From Candidatus Coproplasma excrementipullorum (GTDB taxonomy: Bacteria > Bacillota > Clostridia > Christensenellales > Borkfalkiaceae), in assembly GCA_018714165.1 (NCBI GenBank), contig DVNU01000050.1, positions 1-55,620 on the forward strand: DNA of 55,620 nucleotides, given 5' to 3'. This document shows positions 37,329 to 46,189 of this stretch, piece by piece. How positions within the stretch are numbered: position 1 is the stretch's first letter; the number at the start of each line of letters is the position of its first letter. The notes below the pieces were generated by a model that did not search any database, had not been told where the DNA came from, and was given only the letters and a program-made list of their open reading frames with translations. The translations under genes were made by a program, and so were the position numbers.

Positions 37329-38388
37329 CGTAAGCTTGCAACATATAGAAAAAATATATGATGGTGGAGTTCAGGCTGTTTGGGATTTCAATATTGATAT
37401 CAATGATGGCGAATTCATAGTACTTGTCGGTCCATCGGGATGTGGCAAGTCTACTACCCTTCGTATGGTAGCAGGTCTTGAAGACATTACTAGTGGTAAA
37501 CTGATAATTGATGGGAAAGACTGCACTCGTGTTCCTCCTAAGGACAGAGATATTGCAATGGTTTTCCAGAATTATGCCTTGTACGGCCATATGACTATTT
37601 ATGAAAATATGGCTTTCTCGCTTACACTTCGTAAAGAGAATAAAGAGATTATTCACCGCAAAGTTATGGCTGCGGCTGAAATTCTCGATCTCAAGACGCA
37701 ACTTAATAAAAAGCCAAAGCAACTTTCAGGTGGTCAGCGCCAGCGTGTTGCAATGGGACGAGCAATAGTTCGCAATCCAAAGGTCTTTCTTTTCGATGAG
37801 CCTCTCTCAAACCTTGATGCTAAGCTTCGTGGTTCAATGAGAAGAGAGATAATGCTTTTACACAAAAAGCTGAATGCGACGATGATGTATGTCACACACG
37901 ATCAAACTGAGGCCTTGACTTTGGCAGACAGAATTGTGTGTATGTCTATGGGACATGTTCAGCAGATAGGTAAGCCTATTGAGCTTTACGAACATCCTGC
38001 AAATACTTTTGTAGCAACATTCATTGGGCTTCCGCCAATGAATATGTTTGAAGGAAAGATTGAAGGGAATAAGTTTGTCAATGAGTTATTTACATACACG
38101 CTCAATGATGAACACACTCGAATGCTTAAGGACTATGATGGCAAGGAAGTAATTCTTGGTGTTCGTCCTGAAAATATGACGAGGGAGGGGAATATACCTT
38201 TCACCGTTACGAACAACGAAAATTTGGGGATGAATACTCTTGTTCATGGTAAAATTGCCGATAAAAAAATAGTGGTTTGCAAGTTTGCCGAGTGGTCAAC
38301 ATATAAATTTGGTGATAAAATTAAACTGGGTTTCAATGAAGAGAAGATGAATTTTTTCGATAAGGAAACCACATTGGCTATATTATAA
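37321..38388 (+). CDS. sugar ABC transporter ATP-binding protein (UgpC/MsmX family), second copy
   Basis: GPSGCGKSTTLRMVAGLEDI, LSGGQRQRVAMGRAIVRNPKVFLFDEPLSNLDAKLRG. Confidence 0.94.
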   Translation: MANVSLQHIEKIYDGGVQAVWDFNIDINDGEFIVLVGPSGCGKSTTLRMVAGLEDITSGKLIIDGKDCTRVPPKDRDIAMVFQNYALYGHMTIYENMAFSLTLRKENKEIIHRKVMAAAEILDLKTQLNKKPKQLSGGQRQRVAMGRAIVRNPKVFLFDEPLSNLDAKLRGSMRREIMLLHKKLNATMMYVTHDQTEALTLADRIVCMSMGHVQQIGKPIELYEHPANTFVATFIGLPPMNMFEGKIEGNKFVNELFTYTLNDEHTRMLKDYDGKEVILGVRPENMTREGNIPFTVTNNENLGMNTLVHGKIADKKIVVCKFAEWSTYKFGDKIKLGFNEEKMNFFDKETTLAIL

Positions 38389-38399
38389 GGAGGTGTTCT

Positions 38400-39113
38400 A
38401 TGGCTGAGTTTAAAGATGAAGCGACATCAGTTGCTGTTGGCCGCAAAGAATCCGTTGGAGCCAAGATCAAAGAGTGGGGACGTAAAAAAATTGTGGCTCT
38501 AAAAAGAAGGCCGCAGAATATTCCTTTTGTAGCTCTTATTATCACGTCATTTACTTACCTTATCGCACTGAATATTTTGTCTCAGGGGCCTGTTAAGGAT
38601 CTTCCTGGTGCACCTTGGTTAGGATTTTGTGTCTTTGCGAATACTTTATTTTCAATTCTTATTTTAGCACTATACCTCAACATCTTTCCTAAATACCCTA
38701 AAGTAAATAAAAAAACGGGTAAAAAAACAAAGACAAATTATGTTATGCTTGTTTTAGTCTTTGTTTTTATTGCAATACTTATAACATGTGATATAATGTA
38801 TTATAACATTTCTCTTTCGCAGATTGCGGGCAGTGAAAGCCTTTTCTTTGGTACGATAGAACAAGCAGAGGCGTTCAGTGCCTATTGGAGTGAAAGTTTT
38901 GCTTCTAATCCTGTTTTGAATATTACATATTATAGGGAAAATCTTGTTGCTGCAATGGAGTTTTCAATAACCCATCTTGTAATGGTCTGTGTTAGCGCAG
39001 TGTTACTAGCCACATTGCCTTTATATAAGAAGTTGATCATGAAAATCAATACAAGCAAGGAGCTTGAATCTACGCAACTCTCTGAAGCGATTGACGTGGA
39101 AGATGGTGATTGA
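38400..39113 (+). CDS. uncharacterised membrane protein (importer operon)
   Basis: Basic N-terminus, several hydrophobic segments, acidic tail SEAIDVEDGD. Confidence 0.72.
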   Translation: MAEFKDEATSVAVGRKESVGAKIKEWGRKKIVALKRRPQNIPFVALIITSFTYLIALNILSQGPVKDLPGAPWLGFCVFANTLFSILILALYLNIFPKYPKVNKKTGKKTKTNYVMLVLVFVFIAILITCDIMYYNISLSQIAGSESLFFGTIEQAEAFSAYWSESFASNPVLNITYYRENLVAAMEFSITHLVMVCVSAVLLATLPLYKKLIMKINTSKELESTQLSEAIDVEDGD

Positions 39114-39137
39114 GATTAATTAATTTTAATTCTTACG

Positions 39138-39171
39138 ACAATAACCGGCAAGTATACTTGTCGGTTATTGT
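39138..39171 (+). terminator. hairpin, possible attenuator inside importer operon
   Basis: ACAATAACCG-gcaagtatacttgt-CGGTTATTGT. Confidence 0.4.
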
Positions 39172-39185
39172 TAAAATCTGTAAAA

Positions 39186-39887
39186 ATGGCAAAGAAAAAG
39201 AAAGATAAAGAGACTACAATTACAAACTATTACGATCTTAAGAAAGATGATATTGACGAGCTGGTAGCTGCTCTTAAAGGCGAAGAAACAACCCAACCCG
39301 ATAATCTTTCGATGAACATCGAAGAAATCACAGGGGAGAAGGCTCCTTCGGCTAAGGGAAAAGATCAGGAGTTTGATCCGTACAAACGTGATAAGCTTTC
39401 GAAGTTGCCTGCATGGTTTAAGGCTTTTTTTATAAAATTTTGGTTTGCCGGGGCGGTTTGCTATTTTGTAAATATGGGATTGGGTGTTTATATTTCAAAT
39501 GCCGAAGACCTACTGTTGCTTGACGGTGTAGTTATGGGTATACTTGTTGATTGCATTGTTAACCCAATATTTAGAATGATTGAATCTGATAGGCGTGAAT
39601 ATGATTGGTATATTATGTTCCCCTTCCCATTCAAAAAATTTTGGACATTTTTTGCTAATATCCTTTATTATATCATTGTATTTATAGGTGTAAATTATGT
39701 TTACATGGGCATCAATTTAGTGCTACAAGCAATAAACGAGAACTGGTATTTGGCCTTAGAGCCGCTACTATTTGGCGTATTTGCTTTTTTCATCGATATG
39801 GTCTTTATCGGAATTAAAGATTTAATTGTATATCTTATAAAAAAACATAAACGTAAAAAGGCAGAGGAGGTACCCACCGATGTTTAA
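39186..39887 (+). CDS. uncharacterised membrane protein (importer operon)
   Basis: MAKKKKDKETTITNYYDLKKDDIDELVAALKG then hydrophobic segments; overlaps GH28 gene by 8 nt. Confidence 0.72.
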   Translation: MAKKKKDKETTITNYYDLKKDDIDELVAALKGEETTQPDNLSMNIEEITGEKAPSAKGKDQEFDPYKRDKLSKLPAWFKAFFIKFWFAGAVCYFVNMGLGVYISNAEDLLLLDGVVMGILVDCIVNPIFRMIESDRREYDWYIMFPFPFKKFWTFFANILYYIIVFIGVNYVYMGINLVLQAINENWYLALEPLLFGVFAFFIDMVFIGIKDLIVYLIKKHKRKKAEEVPTDV

Positions 39888-41418
39888 GCAACTCTTTGTG
39901 TCGAGCGTTTCGGCATGCTTCGAGCTTCAAAACAGCAATCCCTATTACAGCCCTGAAAAATATACCGTCTGTCTCAACGGAAAGGCTGCCGGGGAGAAGG
40001 ACAGCAACGTCTTTTCTCTCTTCAACCTCACTCCCGATACCGAATATACCGTAAAAATTTCGTGCGGCCCCGAAGAATTGAAATTCCGCACGCTCAAAGA
40101 GAGCGGCTGCGTTAATGTCAAAGACCTGGGCGCCAAGGGCGACGGCGTGACGGATGATACTTACTATGTTCAGATGGCCATCGACAGCTGTCCCAAAAAC
40201 GGCCGCGTCGTCATCCCCGAAGGCTCCTTCTATGTCCGCCCCATCGTCTTGAAGAGCGACATCACCCTGGAGATCAAAAAGGGCGGCGAGCTCCTCGGCG
40301 ACATTGTGGAGGAGCACTATCCCTACGTTCCCGCAAAAATCGAATACGACGACGGCACTGAGGATATCTTGGCCACGTGGGAGGGCAATCCCTATCCCTG
40401 CCATCAGTCCTTTGTGTCGGCCTACAAGCAGAAAAATATAAAAATCGTCGGCGAAGGCACGATAAACGGCAATGCCGACAAGTCCACGTGGTGGGCCACC
40501 CCCAAGGGCAGGGCAGTTGCGCGCCCTCGTCTCGTCACGCTCAATAAGTGCGAGGACGTCGTCATGCACGGCGTAACCTGCAGGAACTCGGCGGCGTGGA
40601 ACCTTCATCCCTTCTTCTCGAAGAACCTCGGTTTCTACGACCTGCGCGTGCAAAATCCCTACACCGGCCCCAACACCGACGGCCTCGATCCCGAAAGCTG
40701 CGACAAAGTCGATATAATGGGCTGCATCTTCTCGGTCGGCGACGACTGTGTGGCCATCAAAGCCGGCAAGATTTATATGGGCTCAAAATATAAGACGCCT
40801 GCCAGCCGCCATACGTTGCGCAACAACCTCTTCCAGGACGGCCATGGCGCGATAGTGCTGGGCTCCGAAATTTCAGGCGGCGTAAAGGATCTCACCGTCT
40901 GCCAGTGCGTGTTCAAGCATACCGACAGGGGTCTGCGCATAAAATCGCGCAGGGGCAGGGGCAAGGATTCGATTATCGACGGCGTACTCTTTGAAAATAT
41001 CAAGATGATAAACGTCATCACGCCCCTTGTTTTGAATATGTATTATTTCTGCGATCCCGACGGCCACACCGAATACGTCTGGTCGCGCGAGAAGCGCCCC
41101 GTCGGCGACGACACGCCGTATATGGGCAAGTTTACCTTCAGAGACATCGAGTGCACCGACTGTGAATGTATGTGCGCCTATTTCGACGGCCTTGTCGAAC
41201 AGCCCGTAAAGGAGATCGTTCTCGAAAACGTGTCCTTCTCCTTTAAGGCAGATGCCAAGCCCTTCAAGCCCGCCATGCTTGAATTTGTGCGCGAGTACTG
41301 CAAGGAGGGCATATATATAGACAATGTCGAAAAGGTCACGCTCAAAAACGTCACCTTTGAGGGCGTAGAGGGCCCGACCATAATCAAAAAGAACTGCGGG
41401 AAACTTATCGCGGAATAA
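39880..41418 (+). CDS. glycoside hydrolase family 28 (polygalacturonase-like) with N-terminal FN3-like region
   Basis: VKDLGAKGDGVTDDTYYVQMAIDSCP, NTDGLDPESCDKVDIMGCIFSVGDDCVAIKAGK, GHGAIVLGSEISGGV, RGLRIKSRRGRG. Confidence 0.93.
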   Translation: MFKQLFVSSVSACFELQNSNPYYSPEKYTVCLNGKAAGEKDSNVFSLFNLTPDTEYTVKISCGPEELKFRTLKESGCVNVKDLGAKGDGVTDDTYYVQMAIDSCPKNGRVVIPEGSFYVRPIVLKSDITLEIKKGGELLGDIVEEHYPYVPAKIEYDDGTEDILATWEGNPYPCHQSFVSAYKQKNIKIVGEGTINGNADKSTWWATPKGRAVARPRLVTLNKCEDVVMHGVTCRNSAAWNLHPFFSKNLGFYDLRVQNPYTGPNTDGLDPESCDKVDIMGCIFSVGDDCVAIKAGKIYMGSKYKTPASRHTLRNNLFQDGHGAIVLGSEISGGVKDLTVCQCVFKHTDRGLRIKSRRGRGKDSIIDGVLFENIKMINVITPLVLNMYYFCDPDGHTEYVWSREKRPVGDDTPYMGKFTFRDIECTDCECMCAYFDGLVEQPVKEIVLENVSFSFKADAKPFKPAMLEFVREYCKEGIYIDNVEKVTLKNVTFEGVEGPTIIKKNCGKLIAE

Positions 41419-41427
41419 GGGGGGAAT

Positions 41428-42555
41428 ATGGATTACGCAATAATAGACAGGTATATCGACAGGCTGATTGAGGACACAAAGCCCGAAGCGCCCATCTGGA
41501 ATATAGAGAACATCCGCCACGGCAAGGCACCGGGCTGGAACTATATCGACGGCTGTATGATGACCTCGCTCTATTCTATCTACCAGAGCACGGGCAACAA
41601 GAAGTACTTAGATTTTATCGACAGCTTTGTCGATTACTATGTCTATGAGGACGGTTCTATAAGGGGCTACGAGCTGGAGATGTACAACCTCGACAACATA
41701 AACGAGGGCCGTATTCTCTTTGATCTGTATAAGGAGACGGGCAAGGAGAAGTACAACAAGGCCATAGAGCTTCTTCACCGCCAGCTCGAAGGCCAGCCCC
41801 GCATTACGATCGGCAACTTCTGGCACAAGAAGATCTACCCCAATCAGGTCTGGCTGGACGGCCTGTATATGGCGCAGGTATTCTCCGCGCGCTATGCGGG
41901 CGAACGCAGCGGCGGTGATTATTCCGATGTGCTCAGGCAGTTCGCCAACGTATATGAGCACATGTACGACAGAGAGAAGAGGCTTTACTACCACGGCTGG
42001 GACTATTCGAAGTCGGCCTTCTGGGCGGATAAGCAGACGGGTCTCTCCAAGTCCTTCTGGCTGCGCGCGGACGGCTGGTATACCGTCGGACTCATCGACG
42101 CAATCAGTTACATAACCGACGAAGAGGTAAAGGCCAAGCTCTCCGACATCTTCCTCACGACAATCGAGGGGCTGGAGCAGTATATTGACCCCCAGGGTCA
42201 TATGTTCTATCAGGTCATCGACCAGGGCGGCCGCGAGGGCAACTACCTCGAAACTTCGGGTTCTGCGATGATAGCCTATGCAATGATGAAGGGTGCAAGG
42301 TTGGGCATTGTAGATAAGCGCTTCGCGCAGGTCGGCAAGGCCGTGTTCGACGGCATCTGTGCAAGGTACCTCAGTGAGACTGACGGCAAACTCAACCTGG
42401 GCGGCATATGCCTGGTTGCGGGCCTCGGCCCTGAAAACAACCGCCGCCGCGACGGCACGTTTGAGTACTACATCTCCGAACCTGTCGTTGAAAACGATGC
42501 CAAGGGCACAGGCCCCTTCGTTATGGCATATACCGAGCTCAAGCGCATAATTTAA
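41428..42555 (+). CDS. glycoside hydrolase family 105 (unsaturated rhamnogalacturonyl/galacturonyl hydrolase)
   Basis: GWNYIDGCMMTSLYSIYQSTGNKKYLDFIDSFVDYYV; HKKIYPNQVWLDGLYMAQVF; GTFEYYISEPVVENDAKGTGPFVMAYTEL. Confidence 0.93.
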   Translation: MDYAIIDRYIDRLIEDTKPEAPIWNIENIRHGKAPGWNYIDGCMMTSLYSIYQSTGNKKYLDFIDSFVDYYVYEDGSIRGYELEMYNLDNINEGRILFDLYKETGKEKYNKAIELLHRQLEGQPRITIGNFWHKKIYPNQVWLDGLYMAQVFSARYAGERSGGDYSDVLRQFANVYEHMYDREKRLYYHGWDYSKSAFWADKQTGLSKSFWLRADGWYTVGLIDAISYITDEEVKAKLSDIFLTTIEGLEQYIDPQGHMFYQVIDQGGREGNYLETSGSAMIAYAMMKGARLGIVDKRFAQVGKAVFDGICARYLSETDGKLNLGGICLVAGLGPENNRRRDGTFEYYISEPVVENDAKGTGPFVMAYTELKRII

Positions 42556-42568
42556 TATGTAAAATGTG

Positions 42569-42603
42569 AACGCGGCGCCGACTTTTTAAGTCGGCGCCGC
42601 GTT
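42569..42603 (+). terminator. intrinsic terminator-like hairpin after GH105
   Basis: 16-bp perfect stem AACGCGGCGCCGACTT / AAGTCGGCGCCGCGTT. Confidence 0.7.
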
Positions 42604-42718
42604 GCGGCGTGTCGCCGCGGCCGTGCCCCGCAATCTTGCTTTAGCGCATTTCCGGGCTTGTTCTGCGGCCGGCCGTAAGTGAACAGTAAATAAGGAATAG
42701 TTGCCGCGTCCACTCTGT

Positions 42719-42756
42719 AAAAAACAGCGGCGGCAAGCTGAAAGCTTGCCGCCGCT
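42719..42756 (-). terminator. intrinsic terminator for 42771-43007
   Basis: 14-bp stem AGCGGCGGCAAGCT / AGCTTGCCGCCGCT, minus strand followed by GTTTTTTAC. Confidence 0.8.
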
Positions 42757-42770
42757 ATAAAATGCTAAGT

Positions 42771-43007
42771 TTATGCAAAAATGAGATGTCCCTTGACGAC
42801 AAGATAGATGAGGTCAATGAGGCAAAGAATCCAGCTCCAGCCTACAATAAGGAAGAGGAGGAATACTACGATGTGCAGAATGCTCTTGGTGCGGAGCATG
42901 ATGCTCAGGCGTACAAGGCACTCAACAATCCAGCCTATAATGGGGATAATAAGCAGAATTACTTTAACCAGTCTGTCCTGCGAATTAAACCATCTGTCAA
43001 AATTCAT
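42771..43007 (-). CDS. small membrane protein, tandem paralogue 1
   Basis: MNFDRWFNSQDRLVKVILLIIPIIGWIVECLVRLSIMLRTK...; own terminator; similar neighbour. Confidence 0.72.
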   Translation of the reverse strand: MNFDRWFNSQDRLVKVILLIIPIIGWIVECLVRLSIMLRTKSILHIVVFLLFLIVGWSWILCLIDLIYLVVKGHLIFA

Positions 43008-43067
43008 AATATCTCCTTATTTAAGCCGCCCGTATGGCAGGCAAAATCGGCGTTGCGCCGCTTAAAA

Positions 43068-43292
43068 TTACTGAAGGAACAATTTTTTGAACAAGAGCAC
43101 CCAGATGAGGTCGAGCCAGCCGAAAACGATACCTGAAGGAATAGTTACCAGAATACAGATGATAAGTCTGATAAGTCCGCCCTTTTTGAGGAATGTTGAC
43201 CATCTTACGATAATTTCAACGATCCAGTTGACGCCGGGGATGAGCAGCAAAAGAATCTGCACCAAGCGGCTCTGTCTGTTAAACCACGTCAT
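43068..43292 (-). CDS. small membrane protein, tandem paralogue 2
   Basis: MTWFNRQSRLVQILLLLIPGVNWIVEIIVRWSTFLKKGG...; AGGAGAT ahead of start. Confidence 0.72.
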   Translation of the reverse strand: MTWFNRQSRLVQILLLLIPGVNWIVEIIVRWSTFLKKGGLIRLIICILVTIPSGIVFGWLDLIWVLLFKKLFLQ

Positions 43293-43465
43293 TTTTAATC
43301 TCCTTATAATATTTATTCGGAACGCCGCACATTGTGTGCAGAGGCCCGTATCATGCGCGCGAACGCGCAGATTGCCATATATCTATATATATTATATCAC
43401 ACTTTGGCCGTATGTCAAAGTATTTGAGATAATTGGTTTGCGCCGATTTTTACTCTTTCGCTGCG

Positions 43466-43999
43466 CTATACCTTGCGGACATCCTTTATGTTGCCCTCAA
43501 AATCCTTGAAGAGGAAGGTGTTTGAGTCGTAGATGATATAGCCGTTCCAGCTGTCCTCCTTGGGCAGGGAGGTAGAACCGGGGTTGAGGTGGATAAAGCC
43601 ATCGCCCTCAACGGCGTTCAAAGGCACGTGGGTGTGGCCCGTGAGGTACACGTCGCCCTTTCCCATGGGCGGCGCCGCCCTGTGTCCGTGCGAAAGGTGT
43701 ATGTTTATTCCGTCGACAAACATGGTCGCGTAATCCGAAGAGCAGTTGAAAGGCAGAACCATCTGGTCGACTTCACTCTCGCAGTTGCCGCGCACGCAGG
43801 TTATCTTTTGTGCCAGCGGCGTCAGCAGTTCAACCACTTTCGCGGGCGCATAACCCTGGGGCAACGGGTTTCTGGGGCCGTGGTAGAGTATGTCTCCCAG
43901 CAGTGCCAGCCTGTCCGCGCTCTCGCGTTTAAAGGCCTCGACCAGCTTTTTGCACCAGTATGCCGAGCCGTGAATGTCCGATGCAATTAAAATTTTCAT
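43466..43999 (-). CDS. YfcE-type phosphodiesterase/metallophosphoesterase
   Basis: MKILIASDIHGSAYWCKKLVEAF, LALLGDILYHGPRN, VRGNCESEVD, LSHGH, YLTGHTHVPL; start trimmed. Confidence 0.92.
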   Translation of the reverse strand: MKILIASDIHGSAYWCKKLVEAFKRESADRLALLGDILYHGPRNPLPQGYAPAKVVELLTPLAQKITCVRGNCESEVDQMVLPFNCSSDYATMFVDGINIHLSHGHRAAPPMGKGDVYLTGHTHVPLNAVEGDGFIHLNPGSTSLPKEDSWNGYIIYDSNTFLFKDFEGNIKDVRKV

Positions 44000-44790
44000 A
44001 GATGCATTATCTCTCCTATCTTTTTTATTACGCTCAGTTCGCGGTGGGGGCCGATTATCTCGCCCACGCCGCTCTCCTTGAGTTTGGGGAAGGCGTTTTC
44101 GGGTATGTACGCCTTGCCAGCGGCGCACAGCATCTCGTAGTCGTTCATGTGGTCGCCGAAGGCTACGCTCTCCGAGCGGTCTGCGCCGAGATACTGCAAA
44201 ATGGCGTCAAACGCTCTGCCCTTGTTGGCGTGCGGGGCGGATACGTCCAGCCAGTCGTAGCCCGAAATCATCGCGCGCATACCTTTTATCAGCGGCGGCA
44301 GAATTATCCCGCCGTGCTCGGCGCAGGGCTGGCTGTCCCACACCGAAATTTTTAAAACCTCCTCGCTGTCGGCCACCCTTTTCAGATCATCCACGCGCTT
44401 TGCCGAGGAGTAGGACTTGTTCAGAACGGTCACAAAGGGTTCGTAGTCGCTGGAATAATACGCGCAGTCTGCGCAGGACAGCAGGGGGTACAGCCCCTCC
44501 TGACCATCTATGATGTCCAGCGCGTATTTGACCCCCTCTGCGGGGGTGGGGTCGCGAAAGATAACCCGCCCGTCCGCCCAGGCCAGGCCGCCGTTCTCGG
44601 CGATTATGGCTATCTTGTCCAGCACGGGGGCAAACAGTTTTTTAAGGTTTGGCAACTGCCTGCCGCTGGCGGGTGCAAAGGTAACGCCCATGCCCTTCAG
44701 CCTCTGTATGTAGTCAAAGGTCTGGGGCGGCATAATTTTGCTGGGCGGCAGAAGGGTGCCGTCCAGGTCGCTTGCAATCAACTTTATCAT
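43996..44790 (-). CDS. HAD-IIB (Cof-like) hydrolase
   Basis: MIKLIASDLDGTLLPPSKIM; SESVAFGDHMNDYEML. Confidence 0.92.
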   Translation of the reverse strand: MIKLIASDLDGTLLPPSKIMPPQTFDYIQRLKGMGVTFAPASGRQLPNLKKLFAPVLDKIAIIAENGGLAWADGRVIFRDPTPAEGVKYALDIIDGQEGLYPLLSCADCAYYSSDYEPFVTVLNKSYSSAKRVDDLKRVADSEEVLKISVWDSQPCAEHGGIILPPLIKGMRAMISGYDWLDVSAPHANKGRAFDAILQYLGADRSESVAFGDHMNDYEMLCAAGKAYIPENAFPKLKESGVGEIIGPHRELSVIKKIGEIMHL

Positions 44791-44817
44791 ACCATCATTT
44801 TATCACACCGCGCGCGA

Positions 44818-46185
44818 TTAGGCAAGCGGAGAGAGCAGTCTGGCCAGCCTTCTTTTGCGCCCCTCAATCGGCGCGGACAGGGCAAGGCAGCCTTCAAAGT
44901 CGCGCGCCACATCGTCTGTTATGCCGTCTTTAAAGCGGGCTCCGCACTCATAGTTGAGCCACAGCGAGCGGCAGTCCAGGTTGTAACTGCCCAAAAAACA
45001 GCCGCCGTCGCATATCACTGCCTTGGCGTGCATAAAGCCGGGTGTGTAGGCATACACCTTTACGCCCCGCCGCACAAGCCTGGCCGTGCAGTCGAGCGTG
45101 ATGGCGTAGGCCGACTTTTTGTCGGGCACGGCGGGCACTAAAATTTTTACGTCCACGCCGCGCGCGGCGGCGTCGCACAGCGCCGCAAAAATGCGTTCGT
45201 CGGGGCATAGGTAGGGGGTAAATATCCAAACGCGCGCCGTGGCATTAAAGATTGCGCGCGATATAAGCGCGCTCGCCCGCCCGCGCAAAGCGGGCGGGCT
45301 GTCGTGTACGGGCACAAATCCGCGTTCACCCGAAAGCTGCGGGCAGGCCATGTCGCACCCGCGCCAGCCCGCCAGGAACAGCCCTTCAAAGTGCGCGGCG
45401 GCGCTCCCCGTCACGGCAAAGGCGCTGTCCTTCCAGTGGCCGTGCGGGCGGGTGATGTTTGCGTACTCGTCGGCTATGTTCATACCGCCCGCAAAGGCAA
45501 TCTTTCCGTCTATGACGGCAATCTTTCTGTGGTCGCGGAAGTTGAGGCGGGACAGGGGCGGGGGAATGAGCCGGTTGAAAATTTTTACCTGTGCGCCCCG
45601 TTTTTTGAGGCGTTTTAATTGTTTTTTGGGCAGTCTCAGCGCGCTTCCTAAGCCATCGGTAATAATTTTTACCTCCACGCCGCGTTCAAGGGCGCGCTCC
45701 AGTCCCGCGCACAGGCCGTCAAATACGCGCCCTTTGGCCAGAATGTAGAATTCCAGATAAATTGTGCGCTCGGCGCCGTCTACGGCCGAAAACAAACTGT
45801 CAAAAAACTCGCCGCCGTCGGCAAAATAGCGGCAGGATTGGCACTCCGCGGGCCCGCACGGGCAGGGCGCCTTTGCGCAGGGCCGTGGTTTGTAGAGCGT
45901 TAAAAAATATACCGCCGCGCCGATGGGCGGCAGAGCTGCTATCACACACAGCCAGGCACAGCGAAATTCGGCGGGGTACTCTCCCGAAGCCGCCCTTACG
46001 GCCGCCGCAAGCGTAAACAAAAAGGTTGCGCACGCCGCCGCGCCGGCGGACAATACACCGGGCAGCCACAGGCATAAAAGCACAGTGCCCGCCATATATG
46101 CCGCGATCAACAGCATACACAGGAATAATTTTGAAAAAATGAATGTAAAAAAACCGCGCATAACCTTTAAAGGTCTGCGCGGCAA
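44818..46185 (-). CDS. cardiolipin synthase/phospholipase D-family protein
   Basis: Two HKD-like motifs: FRDHRKIAVIDGKIAFAGGMNIADEY and FMHAKAVICDGGCFLGSYNLDCRS; start could be internal Met at 46161. Confidence 0.9.
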   Translation of the reverse strand: MPRRPLKVMRGFFTFIFSKLFLCMLLIAAYMAGTVLLCLWLPGVLSAGAAACATFLFTLAAAVRAASGEYPAEFRCAWLCVIAALPPIGAAVYFLTLYKPRPCAKAPCPCGPAECQSCRYFADGGEFFDSLFSAVDGAERTIYLEFYILAKGRVFDGLCAGLERALERGVEVKIITDGLGSALRLPKKQLKRLKKRGAQVKIFNRLIPPPLSRLNFRDHRKIAVIDGKIAFAGGMNIADEYANITRPHGHWKDSAFAVTGSAAAHFEGLFLAGWRGCDMACPQLSGERGFVPVHDSPPALRGRASALISRAIFNATARVWIFTPYLCPDERIFAALCDAAARGVDVKILVPAVPDKKSAYAITLDCTARLVRRGVKVYAYTPGFMHAKAVICDGGCFLGSYNLDCRSLWLNYECGARFKDGITDDVARDFEGCLALSAPIEGRKRRLARLLSPLA

Positions 46186-46189
46186 AATA

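Noticed and set aside
43021-43509. Plus-strand ORFs antisense to the small membrane proteins (e.g. 43087..43509)
   Set aside because: Minus-strand pair has paralogy, SD-like sequence and a terminator; plus-strand frames have none.
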